Source: Candidatus Gastranaerophilales bacterium
GTDB taxonomy: Bacteria > Cyanobacteriota > Vampirovibrionia > Gastranaerophilales > Gastranaerophilaceae
Direction: 5' to 3'
NCBI GenBank assembly: GCA_944323585.1
Contig: CALUTA010000023.1
Span: forward strand, 1-14,855
Length of the DNA stretch: 14,855 bases
The translations under genes were made by a program, and so were the position numbers. The notes below the pieces were generated by a model, which was not told where the DNA came from, did no database searches, and saw nothing but the letters and a program-made list of their open reading frames with translations. This document shows, in pieces, positions 1-5,979 of the stretch. Position 1 is the first letter of the stretch. Every line of letters begins with the position of its first letter.

Positions 1-125
1 GAATAAATCTTCATAATATGCCACAGAATCGGATACCCGCCGATTTCTACCATCGGCTTCGGTTTTGTTCCCGTTTCCTCGCCCAATCTCGTGCCTAGGC
101 CCCCTGCTAATATTAGTACCTTCAT
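1..125 (-). CDS. rfbF: Glucose-1-phosphate cytidylyltransferase, N-terminal fragment (runs off left edge)
   Basis: Only the first 41 codons are inside the window; the gene continues past base 1. The visible protein begins [19 protein letters not shown], followed by [21 protein letters not shown]. The GGxGTR nucleotide-binding loop (residues 8-13) and [10 protein letters not shown] (residues 21-30) are the family hallmarks of sugar-nucleotide pyrophosphorylases. The pairing of SEET/GEET-like spacing with [17 protein letters not shown] is characteristic of CDP-glucose synthases rather than of glucose-1-phosphate thymidylyltransferases. The enzyme makes CDP-glucose from CTP and glucose-1-phosphate, the first step towards CDP-linked 3,6-dideoxyhexoses or related surface sugars. 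The start is supported by an AGAGATGAG purine stretch just upstream. It is transcribed away from the thioesterase operon across a shared control region. The downstream pathway genes lie outside the window. Confidence 0.88.
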   Translation of the reverse strand, partial: MKVLILAGGLGTRLGEETGTKPKPMVEIGGYPILWHIMKIY

Positions 126-166
126 ATCTCATCTCTTTCTTTGAAGTAGTGATACCATTGAATGAT

Positions 167-195
167 TTTATATAACATTTTATTTAAAATGTTAT
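167..195 (-). promoter_or_regulatory. Candidate promoter for the cytidylyltransferase gene, lying inside a palindrome
   Basis: Reading leftward, ATAACA (190-195) and TATAAA (167-172) are separated by 17 bases, a plausible -35/-10 pair upstream of the start at 125. Both elements fall in the arms of the perfect inverted repeat at 169-198. AT-rich DNA gives such boxes by chance, so this is tentative. Confidence 0.3.
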
Positions 196-198
196 ATA
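169..198. promoter_or_regulatory. Perfect 14-bp inverted repeat, probable operator
   Basis: The arms TATATAACATTTTA (169-182) and TAAAATGTTATATA (185-198) are exact reverse complements around a TT centre. The two-base spacer makes a protein-bound operator more likely than an RNA hairpin, and no T-tract marks a terminator. The half-site core AACAT/ATGTT recurs at 212-216, 223-227, 244-248, 254-258, 284-288, 301-305 and 316-320 in the same intergenic region. The site lies between two divergent genes. The regulator is unknown. Confidence 0.55.
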
Positions 199-377
199 TA
201 TTTCAAAATTAATGTTATCGCAAACATATTTTATATTATACAGATGTTGTTAAATGTTAAAATTTTGTAACGTTGCTTCTTAAATGTTGCAGATATCTAA
301 ATGTTTAGATGGTTTAACATTTTAAAGAAAATGATTATATTAATTTTCATTAATTAAAAAAACGGGTTGATACTTTA

Positions 378-386
378 TGCTAAAAT
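378..386 (+). promoter_or_regulatory. Extended -10 element abutting the thioesterase start codon
   Basis: TGCTAAAAT (378-386) fits an extended -10 (TGnTAnAAT-like). Transcription would start about seven bases after it, at or next to the ATG at 393. No convincing -35 lies 17 bases upstream, and no Shine-Dalgarno is present before the ATG, so the message may be leaderless. Confidence 0.4.
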
Positions 387-392
387 ATATTT

Positions 393-1133
393 ATGTACGA
401 GGAGAAGGTAAAGGTAAGATATTCTGAGATGGATTTCGGGCTTGCGCTTAAACCATCTGCCGTGTTGAATTTTTTTCAGGATATGGCCAGCGAAAATGCT
501 GAAAACCTCGGTTTCGGATATTCATATATAACCCCAAAACATCTTGCCTGGTATCTTCTTAAATACAGAATTGAATTTTTTAAATATCCTGTTGGTTTGT
601 ACAATCTGACCTTGAAAACACAACCCAGAGGATATAACAAAATCTTTGCTTTTCGTGACTTTGAAATCTGGAACGGAAATGAATGTCTTGCAAAAGCCGC
701 AAGCTGCTGGTCGCTCGTTGATATAAATTCCGGCAAACCCGTCAGCGTTGCTGACGCTCTTGACGGCAATCCTCTTATGCCTCCGTATCAAAAGCAGGAT
801 GAGGATTTGGCTTTTCAAAAAATTAAGCTTCCTGACAAAATAGATATTGAAAAAACTTTTGAAATAAGATATGATGATATAGACGTTAATCAACACACAA
901 ACAATTGCAATTATATAATTTGGGCTTTTGAGCCATTAAGTTTGGAGTTTAGAAGTTCGCATTGTATAAAGAACATTGATCTTGTTTTTAAAAAAGAGAT
1001 TAAATTTGGAAATACCGTTTTATCACAAATTGAAATTGCAGATAATAACCGGACAGTCCATGTTTTAAAGAATGTGCAAACCGGCGAAGATTTGTGTTTT
1101 ATAAATGTTGAGTGGAATCAGAGGCAAATATGA
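393..1133 (+). CDS. Acyl-ACP thioesterase (FatA/FatB-like, double hotdog)
   Basis: This 246-residue protein matches bacterial acyl-ACP thioesterases (Pfam family PF01643). These hydrolyse acyl-ACP in the cytoplasm to release free fatty acids. The first hotdog half begins with VRYSEMDFGLALKPSAVLNFFQD (residues 8-30) and the second with IRYDDIDVNQHTNNCNY (158-174). The D-x-N-x-H-x-N-N signature gives the probable catalytic Asp164, Asn166 and His168; Glu180 sits where plant enzymes have downstream active-site residues. The length is normal for the bacterial form. The ATG at 393 is preferred because the conserved family start follows at once, although no Shine-Dalgarno is visible; an extended -10 ends seven bases before it. 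Its stop overlaps the next start (ATGA at 1130-1133), so the following acetyltransferase is translationally coupled. The chain-length preference cannot be read from the sequence. Confidence 0.85.
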   Translation: MYEEKVKVRYSEMDFGLALKPSAVLNFFQDMASENAENLGFGYSYITPKHLAWYLLKYRIEFFKYPVGLYNLTLKTQPRGYNKIFAFRDFEIWNGNECLAKAASCWSLVDINSGKPVSVADALDGNPLMPPYQKQDEDLAFQKIKLPDKIDIEKTFEIRYDDIDVNQHTNNCNYIIWAFEPLSLEFRSSHCIKNIDLVFKKEIKFGNTVLSQIEIADNNRTVHVLKNVQTGEDLCFINVEWNQRQI

Positions 1134-1639
1134 CAGACATAATAAAAGTTGAAAAAAAAGATATTAAAGAGCTCGCTGCACTGGCAAAAGATATTTGGTT
1201 TGAATACTGGCATGCCCTGCTTACTTTAGGGCAAATTTATTATATGGTTAATAAATTTCAGTCGGAGATTGCGCTTGCAGAGCAAATGGAATATGAAAAT
1301 TACGAATATTATTTTGTAGTAGAGGACGGTAAAAAAGCGGGTTACTTCGGAATTGCGCCTGAAAAAGATTATTTGTTTTTGTCTAAATTTTATATGGCGC
1401 AAGAGTACAGATACAAAGGTATCGGCCGTCTTGTATTTGAAATGATAAAGAAAATGGCTTTGGAAAAGAATTTCAAAAAAATTCAGCTGACTGTTAACAA
1501 ACAAAATATTAAATCTGTAGAAATATATGAAAAATGGGGATTTAAGCTGCTTCATCCGCTCGTAACACGTATTGGCAACGGTTATGAAATGGATGATTAC
1601 GTAATGGAATATAAGATTAGTGAAGAGGAGATGGCATGA
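1130..1639 (+). CDS. GNAT-family N-acetyltransferase
   Basis: This 169-residue protein has the GNAT fold, which transfers an acetyl group from acetyl-CoA to an amine. Motif A is RYKGIGRLVFE (residues 94-104), with the R-x-x-G-x-G pyrophosphate loop. It is preceded by the strand LFLSKFYMAQEYR. Motif B follows as NKQNIKSVEIYEKWGFKLL (124-141), with the usual asparagine and the YEKWGF segment of single-domain GNATs. The N-terminal part (FEYWHALLTLGQIYYMV) resembles GNATs that keep an aromatic-rich lid, but the substrate is not evident. The start at 1130 is chosen over an in-frame ATG at 1112 because AGAGG stands five bases before it and it forms an ATGA overlap with the thioesterase stop. Its own stop overlaps the next start at 1636-1639 in the same way, making a tightly coupled three-gene unit. 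Confidence 0.85.
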   Translation: MTDIIKVEKKDIKELAALAKDIWFEYWHALLTLGQIYYMVNKFQSEIALAEQMEYENYEYYFVVEDGKKAGYFGIAPEKDYLFLSKFYMAQEYRYKGIGRLVFEMIKKMALEKNFKKIQLTVNKQNIKSVEIYEKWGFKLLHPLVTRIGNGYEMDDYVMEYKISEEEMA

Positions 1640-2211
1640 AAGTTGTTGCAATAAACGGAAGCCCCCGCAAAGGCGGTAACACTGAAATAATGCTTAATGC
1701 TGTTCTGGACCCGCTTAATCAAGCTGGCATTGAAACAAAAATTATTCAGGTCGGCGGAAAAAATATTCACGGATGCCGTGGATGCTGGGCCTGTCAGAAG
1801 CTTTTGAACAGAAAGTGTGCATTCAATGACGATATTTTGAATGATATTTTGGAAGATTTGTTCAGCGCAGATGCAATAATTTTCGGCACACCGTCGTATT
1901 TTGCCAATATGACTCCGGAATTGAAGGCTTTAATTGACAGAGCAGGTGTAATTGCACTTGCTAACGGAAAACTTTTTAAGCATAAGGTCGGTGCTGCGGT
2001 TATTGCGGAAAGACGGGGAGGCGGAAGCTTTATTCAGGCAAGTATTCACGAAATGATGCTTATGTCAGAAATGATTATTCCGGGTTCTACCTATTGGAAT
2101 TTTGGTTTTGGCCGTGATAAGGGTGAGATTAGCGAAGATGCTGAGGCTATGGCTAATATGAGGAACCTCGGCGAAAATATTCTCATGCTTATTCAAAAAT
2201 TGAATGCCTAA
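1636..2211 (+). CDS. NAD(P)H-dependent flavin oxidoreductase with Fe-S cysteine motif
   Basis: This 191-residue protein belongs to the flavodoxin-like NADPH-dependent FMN reductase/iron-sulfur flavoprotein group. The FMN phosphate loop is GSPRKGGNT (residues 8-16), and GTPSYFANMTPELKALIDR is the second flavin-binding segment. Cysteines 47, 50, 53 and 61 form C-x2-C-x2-C-x7-C. This falls within the compact motif (C-x2-C-x2-C-x4-7-C) that ligates a [4Fe-4S] cluster in archaeal iron-sulfur flavoproteins. An electron-transfer or quinone/nitro-reducing role in the cytoplasm is therefore likely; the partner is unknown. It starts inside the acetyltransferase stop (ATGA, 1636-1639) behind a GAGGAG ribosome site. 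It is the last gene of the unit and is followed within five bases by the stop of a convergent gene, leaving no room for a separate terminator. Confidence 0.85.
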   Translation: MKVVAINGSPRKGGNTEIMLNAVLDPLNQAGIETKIIQVGGKNIHGCRGCWACQKLLNRKCAFNDDILNDILEDLFSADAIIFGTPSYFANMTPELKALIDRAGVIALANGKLFKHKVGAAVIAERRGGGSFIQASIHEMMLMSEMIIPGSTYWNFGFGRDKGEISEDAEAMANMRNLGENILMLIQKLNA

Positions 2212-2215
2212 ATAG

Positions 2216-2866
2216 CTATTTTAAAATTTCCAAAATATCTGAAGGTTTGTGTGCAATTAAGTTTGCGCCATGGGCTTTCAGATATTTTTCGTCTTTATAG
2301 CCCCAGGTGACGCTAATACATTGAAGCCCGCTGTTTTTTGCGGTTTCAATATCCACTTCGGAATCTCCGATATAAAATGTTTTGTTAAAATCACAATCAA
2401 GGAGCTTCATAGCCTTTAGAACACTGTCAGGATAAGGCTTTTTTCTGATGCCTTCCGATTCGGATTCTCCTATTGCAAGTTCGACTTTTTGGCCAAAATA
2501 TGTTTTGCAAAGTTCCTTAACCGCCGCATCAAATTTGTTGGAAACAACAGCTATACGGTAATTTCGGGCTTTTAGAGCAACAAGCATTTTTTCAATGCCG
2601 TCAAAAGGTTTTGTTTTGTTGTACATGTTTTGTGCGTAATGCTCTTTGAAACATTCAAGACACCTTTCAAAATCAGGATTTTGACTTCCTTGCGGCAAAG
2701 CCCGCTCCATCAATAATCTTACCCCGTTGCCGACAAATACTCTGATTTCATCAAGGGTTCTTTCGGGATAATTAAATTTGTTAAGTGCAAAATTTACGCT
2801 GTCTTTTAAATCTTCCAGCGTATATAAAAGAGTTCCGTCTAAGTCAAATATTGCACCTTTATTCAT
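2216..2866 (-). CDS. HAD-superfamily phosphatase, phosphoglycolate phosphatase-like
   Basis: All four HAD motifs are present in this 216-residue protein. Motif I is FDLDGT (nucleophile Asp8, acid/base Asp10). Motif II is the serine in VVSNK (Ser109). Motif III is the lysine pair in RKKPYPD (142-143). Motif IV is GDSEVDIETA (Asp168, Asp172). A helical C1 cap lies between motifs I and II (about residues 15-85). This arrangement and the length are those of phosphoglycolate phosphatase (Gph) and pyrophosphatase PpaX-like enzymes, which dephosphorylate small cytosolic metabolites; the exact substrate cannot be decided here. An AGGA stands very close to the start codon (about two bases). The gene follows the small membrane protein gene by 25 bases on the same strand and is probably co-transcribed. 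Its 3' end nearly touches the convergent flavoprotein gene. Confidence 0.85.
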   Translation of the reverse strand: MNKGAIFDLDGTLLYTLEDLKDSVNFALNKFNYPERTLDEIRVFVGNGVRLLMERALPQGSQNPDFERCLECFKEHYAQNMYNKTKPFDGIEKMLVALKARNYRIAVVSNKFDAAVKELCKTYFGQKVELAIGESESEGIRKKPYPDSVLKAMKLLDCDFNKTFYIGDSEVDIETAKNSGLQCISVTWGYKDEKYLKAHGANLIAHKPSDILEILK

Positions 2867-2891
2867 TTCCTGATTATTATACCAAAAATTT

Positions 2892-3089
2892 TTATGAATT
2901 GCGTTTTTTTCTTATATGTTTATCGTACAAATGATAACACAAGAGATATAAAAACATCGGAATACTTGTTGCGCAAACGACCCCTGCTGCTTCAAAAAAA
3001 TCTTTGGAGTCTGATTTGAATTTTTTAAGGGTAAAAGGATTGCCTCTAAAATTTGGGGTATAAGCTGGTTTAACAGGGTAAATTTTCAT
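2892..3089 (-). CDS. Small single-helix membrane protein with N-terminal PNFRG signature
   Basis: I do not recognise a named family. The 65-residue product begins MKIYPVKPAYTPNFRGNPF. It then has a lysine-rich stretch and a hydrophobic segment of about 20 residues (roughly 36-55, VVCATSIPMFLYLLCYHLY), and ends with a basic tail (KHIRKKRN). The positive charges after the helix suggest that the C terminus is cytoplasmic. The start at 3089 is preferred over an in-frame ATG at 3134 because a perfect AGGAGG lies five bases upstream, and because MK-x-x-PV repeats at the start of the PHP-domain protein encoded at 5980-7329. The PNFRG motif at residues 12-16 resembles the F-x-G element in two neighbouring proteins. 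It is the first gene of a likely two-gene unit with the HAD phosphatase. Confidence 0.65.
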   Translation of the reverse strand: MKIYPVKPAYTPNFRGNPFTLKKFKSDSKDFFEAAGVVCATSIPMFLYLLCYHLYDKHIRKKRNS

Positions 3090-3094
3090 TTCTG

Positions 3095-3100
3095 CCTCCT
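3095..3100 (-). promoter_or_regulatory. Ribosome binding site fixing the start of the small membrane protein
   Basis: Read leftward, this is AGGAGG, five bases before the ATG at 3089. It makes the upstream in-frame ATG at 3134, which has no such site, unlikely as the true start. Confidence 0.7.
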
Positions 3101-3211
3101 GAAAAATTGTAATCTGTTTTTGTAAAATTGCCATTGCGCAGGTGTGTAATAGAGAAAGATGTTATTGAAAGGGACTTATATGCCAAATATCACAGATATT
3201 ATTAAAAAATT

Positions 3212-3280
3212 CGTCATTCTGAGGGCTTTGCCCGAAGAATCTTTTTTTATTAAGATACTTAGCTAACGCTCAGTATGACG
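3212..3280. repeat. Imperfect inverted repeat of the GTCATTCTGAG...GAAGAATCT type
   Basis: The outer arms CGTCATTCTGAG (3212-3223) and CTCAGTATGACG (3269-3280) pair at 11 of 12 positions. Inner segments GAAGAATCTT and AAGATACTTA also pair with few mismatches, around a T-rich centre. From memory, GTCATTCTGAG...GAAGAATCTC palindromes occur as dispersed intergenic repeats in many unrelated bacterial genomes. This copy is degenerate, 69 bp long, has no coding capacity and sits in the spacer before a promoter. No other copy is in this window, so dispersal in this genome is not shown here. Confidence 0.6.
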
Positions 3281-3295
3281 TTATTTTGAAAAAAT

Positions 3296-3324
3296 TTGAC
3301 AATTTTTTAACAAATAATTAAAAT
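3296..3324 (+). promoter_or_regulatory. Consensus sigma-70 promoter placed directly before a start codon
   Basis: TTGACA (3296-3301), a 17-base spacer and TAAAAT (3319-3324) match the housekeeping consensus at 11 of 12 positions. The predicted transcription start is about 3331, two bases before the ATG at 3333, and no Shine-Dalgarno is present. This predicts a leaderless or nearly leaderless message. Confidence 0.75.
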
Positions 3325-3332
3325 AATCTGTA

Positions 3333-3866
3333 ATGAAAAAGTTATTGGTTATTGGTTTTATATTAGTATGCTTTGCAGACATGTCATATGCAGATGAGGT
3401 TTTGACGGGTGGAGTTAAATATACGACAGACATTGCAAGAGAAGAACTTCTGCAAAAAATACCTGTTAAGCCGGATGGATTGAGCGTTTTAACAAATATT
3501 GCGGACGAGAATTACAAAGAAAATAAAACTCTTCTTTTGAAAGGGCACGCCGAAATTAAAGACAGAGTTCTTGCGCAGTTTTCCGACAGTTCATATGCCG
3601 TAATGTATTATGACAATCCGCTGTATGTCTGGTATTATTCTTCGGAAGGGGTTTTGACTCATATTGAAGTAAAAGACGGCACGAATTATCCTTATAAATC
3701 TTACAAATACGATACGGATGGCAAACTTGTTAATATGGGGCTCAGGGTTTCAAAAGAAGAAACTTTTATATTTGATCCGTCCGGCAAGCTTATTGCACAC
3801 TGGTTGAAAGATAAAGGGTATGATGAAAACGGCAATGTCATTATGAAAAGACGTTATAAAGAATAA
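3333..3866 (+). CDS. Secreted protein with YD-like repeats, function unknown
   Basis: The 177-residue product starts with a clear signal peptide (MKKLLVIGFILVCFADMSYA, cleavage likely after residue 20), so it is exported. I do not recognise a named family. The second half contains aromatic/glycine repeats of the YD or toxin-complement type: YKYDTDGKLV (124-133), FIFDPSGKLI (145-154) and GYDENGNVI (162-170). Each places an acidic residue before a turn glycine, suggesting a short beta-sheet domain like those of MORN/YD-repeat surface proteins. The start is fixed by the signal peptide; there is no ribosome site, and a near-perfect promoter ends nine bases upstream. It is followed by a separately promoted glucosaminidase-like gene. 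A role in the periplasm or at the cell surface is inference only. Confidence 0.7.
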   Translation: MKKLLVIGFILVCFADMSYADEVLTGGVKYTTDIAREELLQKIPVKPDGLSVLTNIADENYKENKTLLLKGHAEIKDRVLAQFSDSSYAVMYYDNPLYVWYYSSEGVLTHIEVKDGTNYPYKSYKYDTDGKLVNMGLRVSKEETFIFDPSGKLIAHWLKDKGYDENGNVIMKRRYKE

Positions 3867-3883
3867 CAAATTTTAATAATCAC

Positions 3884-3912
3884 TTGAAAAAAAAATTATT
3901 TTTGTACAAAAT
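3884..3912 (+). promoter_or_regulatory. Candidate promoter of the glucosaminidase-domain gene
   Basis: TTGAAA (3884-3889) and CAAAAT (3907-3912) are separated by 17 bases. A start near 3919 would give a leader of about 24 bases containing AGGA at 3931-3934, eight bases before the ATG at 3943. The -10 matches only four of six consensus bases. Confidence 0.35.
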
Positions 3913-3942
3913 GTATCTGGAAAAAATATAAGGACTGAAAAT

Positions 3943-4704
3943 ATGCATTTAACCCGTATTCAAGCACAATTTCGTTATGGACGAATGAGTCTGAGGAAAT
4001 TTGCGCCCCAAAAAGTAATTAAAAATAAAATTAAAGAAACCTCTTTGAAAAAAGTAGTGCCTGCAACAATGCTTGTTGCTGAGTCTATGGCATCACTTTC
4101 CGGACATGCTCAGGCGTTGAATAAGGTCGCTCAGGATACTATTGACTTTGAACGTTTTGCAATTCCGAGATTTATGCCGAAAGTTCCGAAATTCGAAGAA
4201 AAGACACTTCCGTTTCCTTTGAATACAGGAAGATTAAGCGCTTATCCCCGAAATAATTTTAATAAGAGTTCCAAATTTTTGAGAGAAAAATACAAAGGAA
4301 CAGCAGAAGAACTAAATTATTTTATTGAAAAAATGATTCCGAGCCGCAACGGCAGCAAAACATATAATCCGTTTTACGGCAAAGGAAAAGCCTTTATCGA
4401 GATTGGCCAAAAATATAATGTAAATCCTACTTTTCTGGTTGCAATCGGTATGCAGGAATCAGGCAGAGGCACATCTTCTGCAGCTTTAAAGAAGAATAAC
4501 ATTGGCGGTATTACTGTCAAAAGCGGTTTGCAGAAGTTCGCCAGAGTAGAAGACTGCATTCAATCTATGGCGCAAATAATTGATAAACGAATCCGTGAAA
4601 ATCTTACAACCGTGGAAGCTATCGGTAAATCCGGCAAATATTGCGACAAATCCGTCGGCGATTTATGGGCTAAAAACGTTATTCATTATGTCAATATGAT
4701 GTAA
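3943..4704 (+). CDS. Glucosaminidase-domain (peptidoglycan hydrolase-like) protein
   Basis: The C-terminal part (about residues 145-253) fits the lysozyme-like glucosaminidase domain family (PF01832, as in FlgJ and autolysins). These enzymes cut the peptidoglycan glycan chain. The segment KAFIEIGQKYNVNPTFLVAIGMQESGRGTSSA carries the probable catalytic Glu172. NNIGGITVKSG (185-195) corresponds to the family's N(L/I)xGI strand, and YVNMM closes the fold. The N-terminal region is unusual: about 37 basic residues precede a moderately hydrophobic stretch (VVPATMLVAESMASLSGHAQA, 38-58) that could be a signal peptide with a long n-region. Residues 60-140 are proline-rich linker. The start at 3943 has AGGA eight bases upstream; Met15 is an alternative. 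Its stop directly abuts the stop of the convergent gene. Wall remodelling is the likely role. Confidence 0.7.
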   Translation: MHLTRIQAQFRYGRMSLRKFAPQKVIKNKIKETSLKKVVPATMLVAESMASLSGHAQALNKVAQDTIDFERFAIPRFMPKVPKFEEKTLPFPLNTGRLSAYPRNNFNKSSKFLREKYKGTAEELNYFIEKMIPSRNGSKTYNPFYGKGKAFIEIGQKYNVNPTFLVAIGMQESGRGTSSAALKKNNIGGITVKSGLQKFARVEDCIQSMAQIIDKRIRENLTTVEAIGKSGKYCDKSVGDLWAKNVIHYVNMM

Positions 4705-5958
4705 TTATTTTACAAGAAGGTTGTTGAGTTTGTTGTAACGTTCTTTTATATCGTCATCATTTTCGAAATATTTTTTGAATTTAGGGTTGTCGTTATCACA
4801 AGAAACAGCTTTTACAATATCCTTTACGAGGTCAAATTTATCTTCAAGCGTCATTTGCGGATATTCTGACAAAAGTTTGTCACGCAATTGAAGCTTTTGT
4901 TTAATTTCTTTTGCTCCCGATGATAACATGTTAGTATAGGCTTTCATTTGAGTTACATTGCTGTATTTCCCGAATTCCGAGAGTCTAATTGCATAATACA
5001 GGGTATTATAATAATTCTTGTTTATAATAAGCTTTTTGCCATCTCTTGCCGATTCCAGAAAGTATGCAAAATTTTTGGCATATTCTTTAGAAATTCCGTT
5101 AAAAGGCAGGATTCTTGTAAGAGATATATTAAACATGCCGCCTTTTACCGGATCAAGTTCATACATTTTTAAATTTTTCATGTATTCCTTAACACCATCA
5201 GTAAATGCAAATTTATTTGAAATATCGTCCAGTTTATCAAGAGATGCATGTATTTGATCCATTGTATAAACTTCCGGAAACGTGTCCTGTTTGTTCAGAC
5301 TCAGAATTCTTTGGTCTGTATTAAACCATAAATGCCCTTTAAATTGATTTATGGCTTCTGTATCGGACATACCGGTTGCGTTTCTGAGTACAACAAAAGC
5401 TTTATCCAGATCGCTTCCGGGGAAGGCTCTTTCTAGTGCAACAGAACACGTCGGGTCATATCCTGCGGCAATTATTTTTAACCCCGGTGAAACTTTTGAG
5501 GCTGATGAATACACCTGATTAATAAATTCGTTTTCTATTCTGGTTGAAACAGCTTTAAGATCAGGAAATCCCGTAAATTTTTCAAAAACATCAAGGAATT
5601 CTTTTTTCATATCTGACGTCAGATTGTCAAGAAATGAAAAGTTTTTTGCACGAATGATTTTATTTTGAGGATAAATTTTATCATCCAATGCCTCATAGTA
5701 TGGGGCAAATCTCATTTTTTCCCACTGAGAAATTACATCTTTTGCCGATTTTATCGGAATTTGTTCAAGCGGGCGGGTTATTCCTGTAAATGAAAATTTG
5801 GATTTTACTGCCGGTGTCTGTGATGAATTTTTTTGGAATGTGTCTGTATTTATTGAGTTTAAGTTATTTGTATATAATTTGTTATTTTGATTATTTTTTA
5901 ACTTTTCATAGCGATTGTATTTGTTAATGTAAAGGTCACTGTTGAGAGTAATGTTCAT
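4705..5958 (-). CDS. Uncharacterised protein, possible divergent nucleotidyltransferase
   Basis: No named family is recognised. The 417-residue protein has an Asn/Lys-rich, probably disordered start (1-54), then FSFTG (55-59), then a mostly helical body. Residues 161-191 read KIIAAGYDP, then a short helix, then GSDLDKAFVVL. A hydrophobic strand ending in Gly, followed after about 15 residues by SDLD and a second hydrophobic strand, resembles the G-x...D-x-D metal site of polymerase-beta-type nucleotidyltransferases. Asp183 and Asp185 would be metal ligands; a third carboxylate could be Asp215 or Asp269. The glycine-to-DxD spacing is a few residues longer than usual, so this remains inference. 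It starts behind AAGGTGG, four bases from the ATG, and lies 21 bases downstream of the PHP-domain gene on the same strand, implying co-transcription. No signal peptide or membrane segment is seen. Confidence 0.6.
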   Translation of the reverse strand: MNITLNSDLYINKYNRYEKLKNNQNNKLYTNNLNSINTDTFQKNSSQTPAVKSKFSFTGITRPLEQIPIKSAKDVISQWEKMRFAPYYEALDDKIYPQNKIIRAKNFSFLDNLTSDMKKEFLDVFEKFTGFPDLKAVSTRIENEFINQVYSSASKVSPGLKIIAAGYDPTCSVALERAFPGSDLDKAFVVLRNATGMSDTEAINQFKGHLWFNTDQRILSLNKQDTFPEVYTMDQIHASLDKLDDISNKFAFTDGVKEYMKNLKMYELDPVKGGMFNISLTRILPFNGISKEYAKNFAYFLESARDGKKLIINKNYYNTLYYAIRLSEFGKYSNVTQMKAYTNMLSSGAKEIKQKLQLRDKLLSEYPQMTLEDKFDLVKDIVKAVSCDNDNPKFKKYFENDDDIKERYNKLNNLLVK

Positions 5959-5979
5959 TCTTCCACCTTATTTACTGTT

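Noticed and set aside
1112..1129. Earlier in-frame ATG for the acetyltransferase
   Set aside because: AGAGG and the ATGA overlap both favour the start at 1130, and the GNAT fold begins right after it.
1226..1651. 141-codon leftward open frame over the acetyltransferase gene
   Set aside because: It is a reverse-frame shadow: the GNAT motifs on the other strand explain the sequence, and the product is a low-complexity Phe/Ile-rich peptide.
3090..3134. Earlier in-frame start for the small membrane protein
   Set aside because: A perfect AGGAGG lies inside this stretch, five bases before the ATG at 3089, and the MKxxPV signature begins there.
3106..3134. Leftward promoter-like pair ATGGCA-N17-TACAAT
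   Set aside because: The predicted transcript would start at about 3099, inside the AGGAGG ribosome site of the gene it should serve, so it is unlikely to be used.
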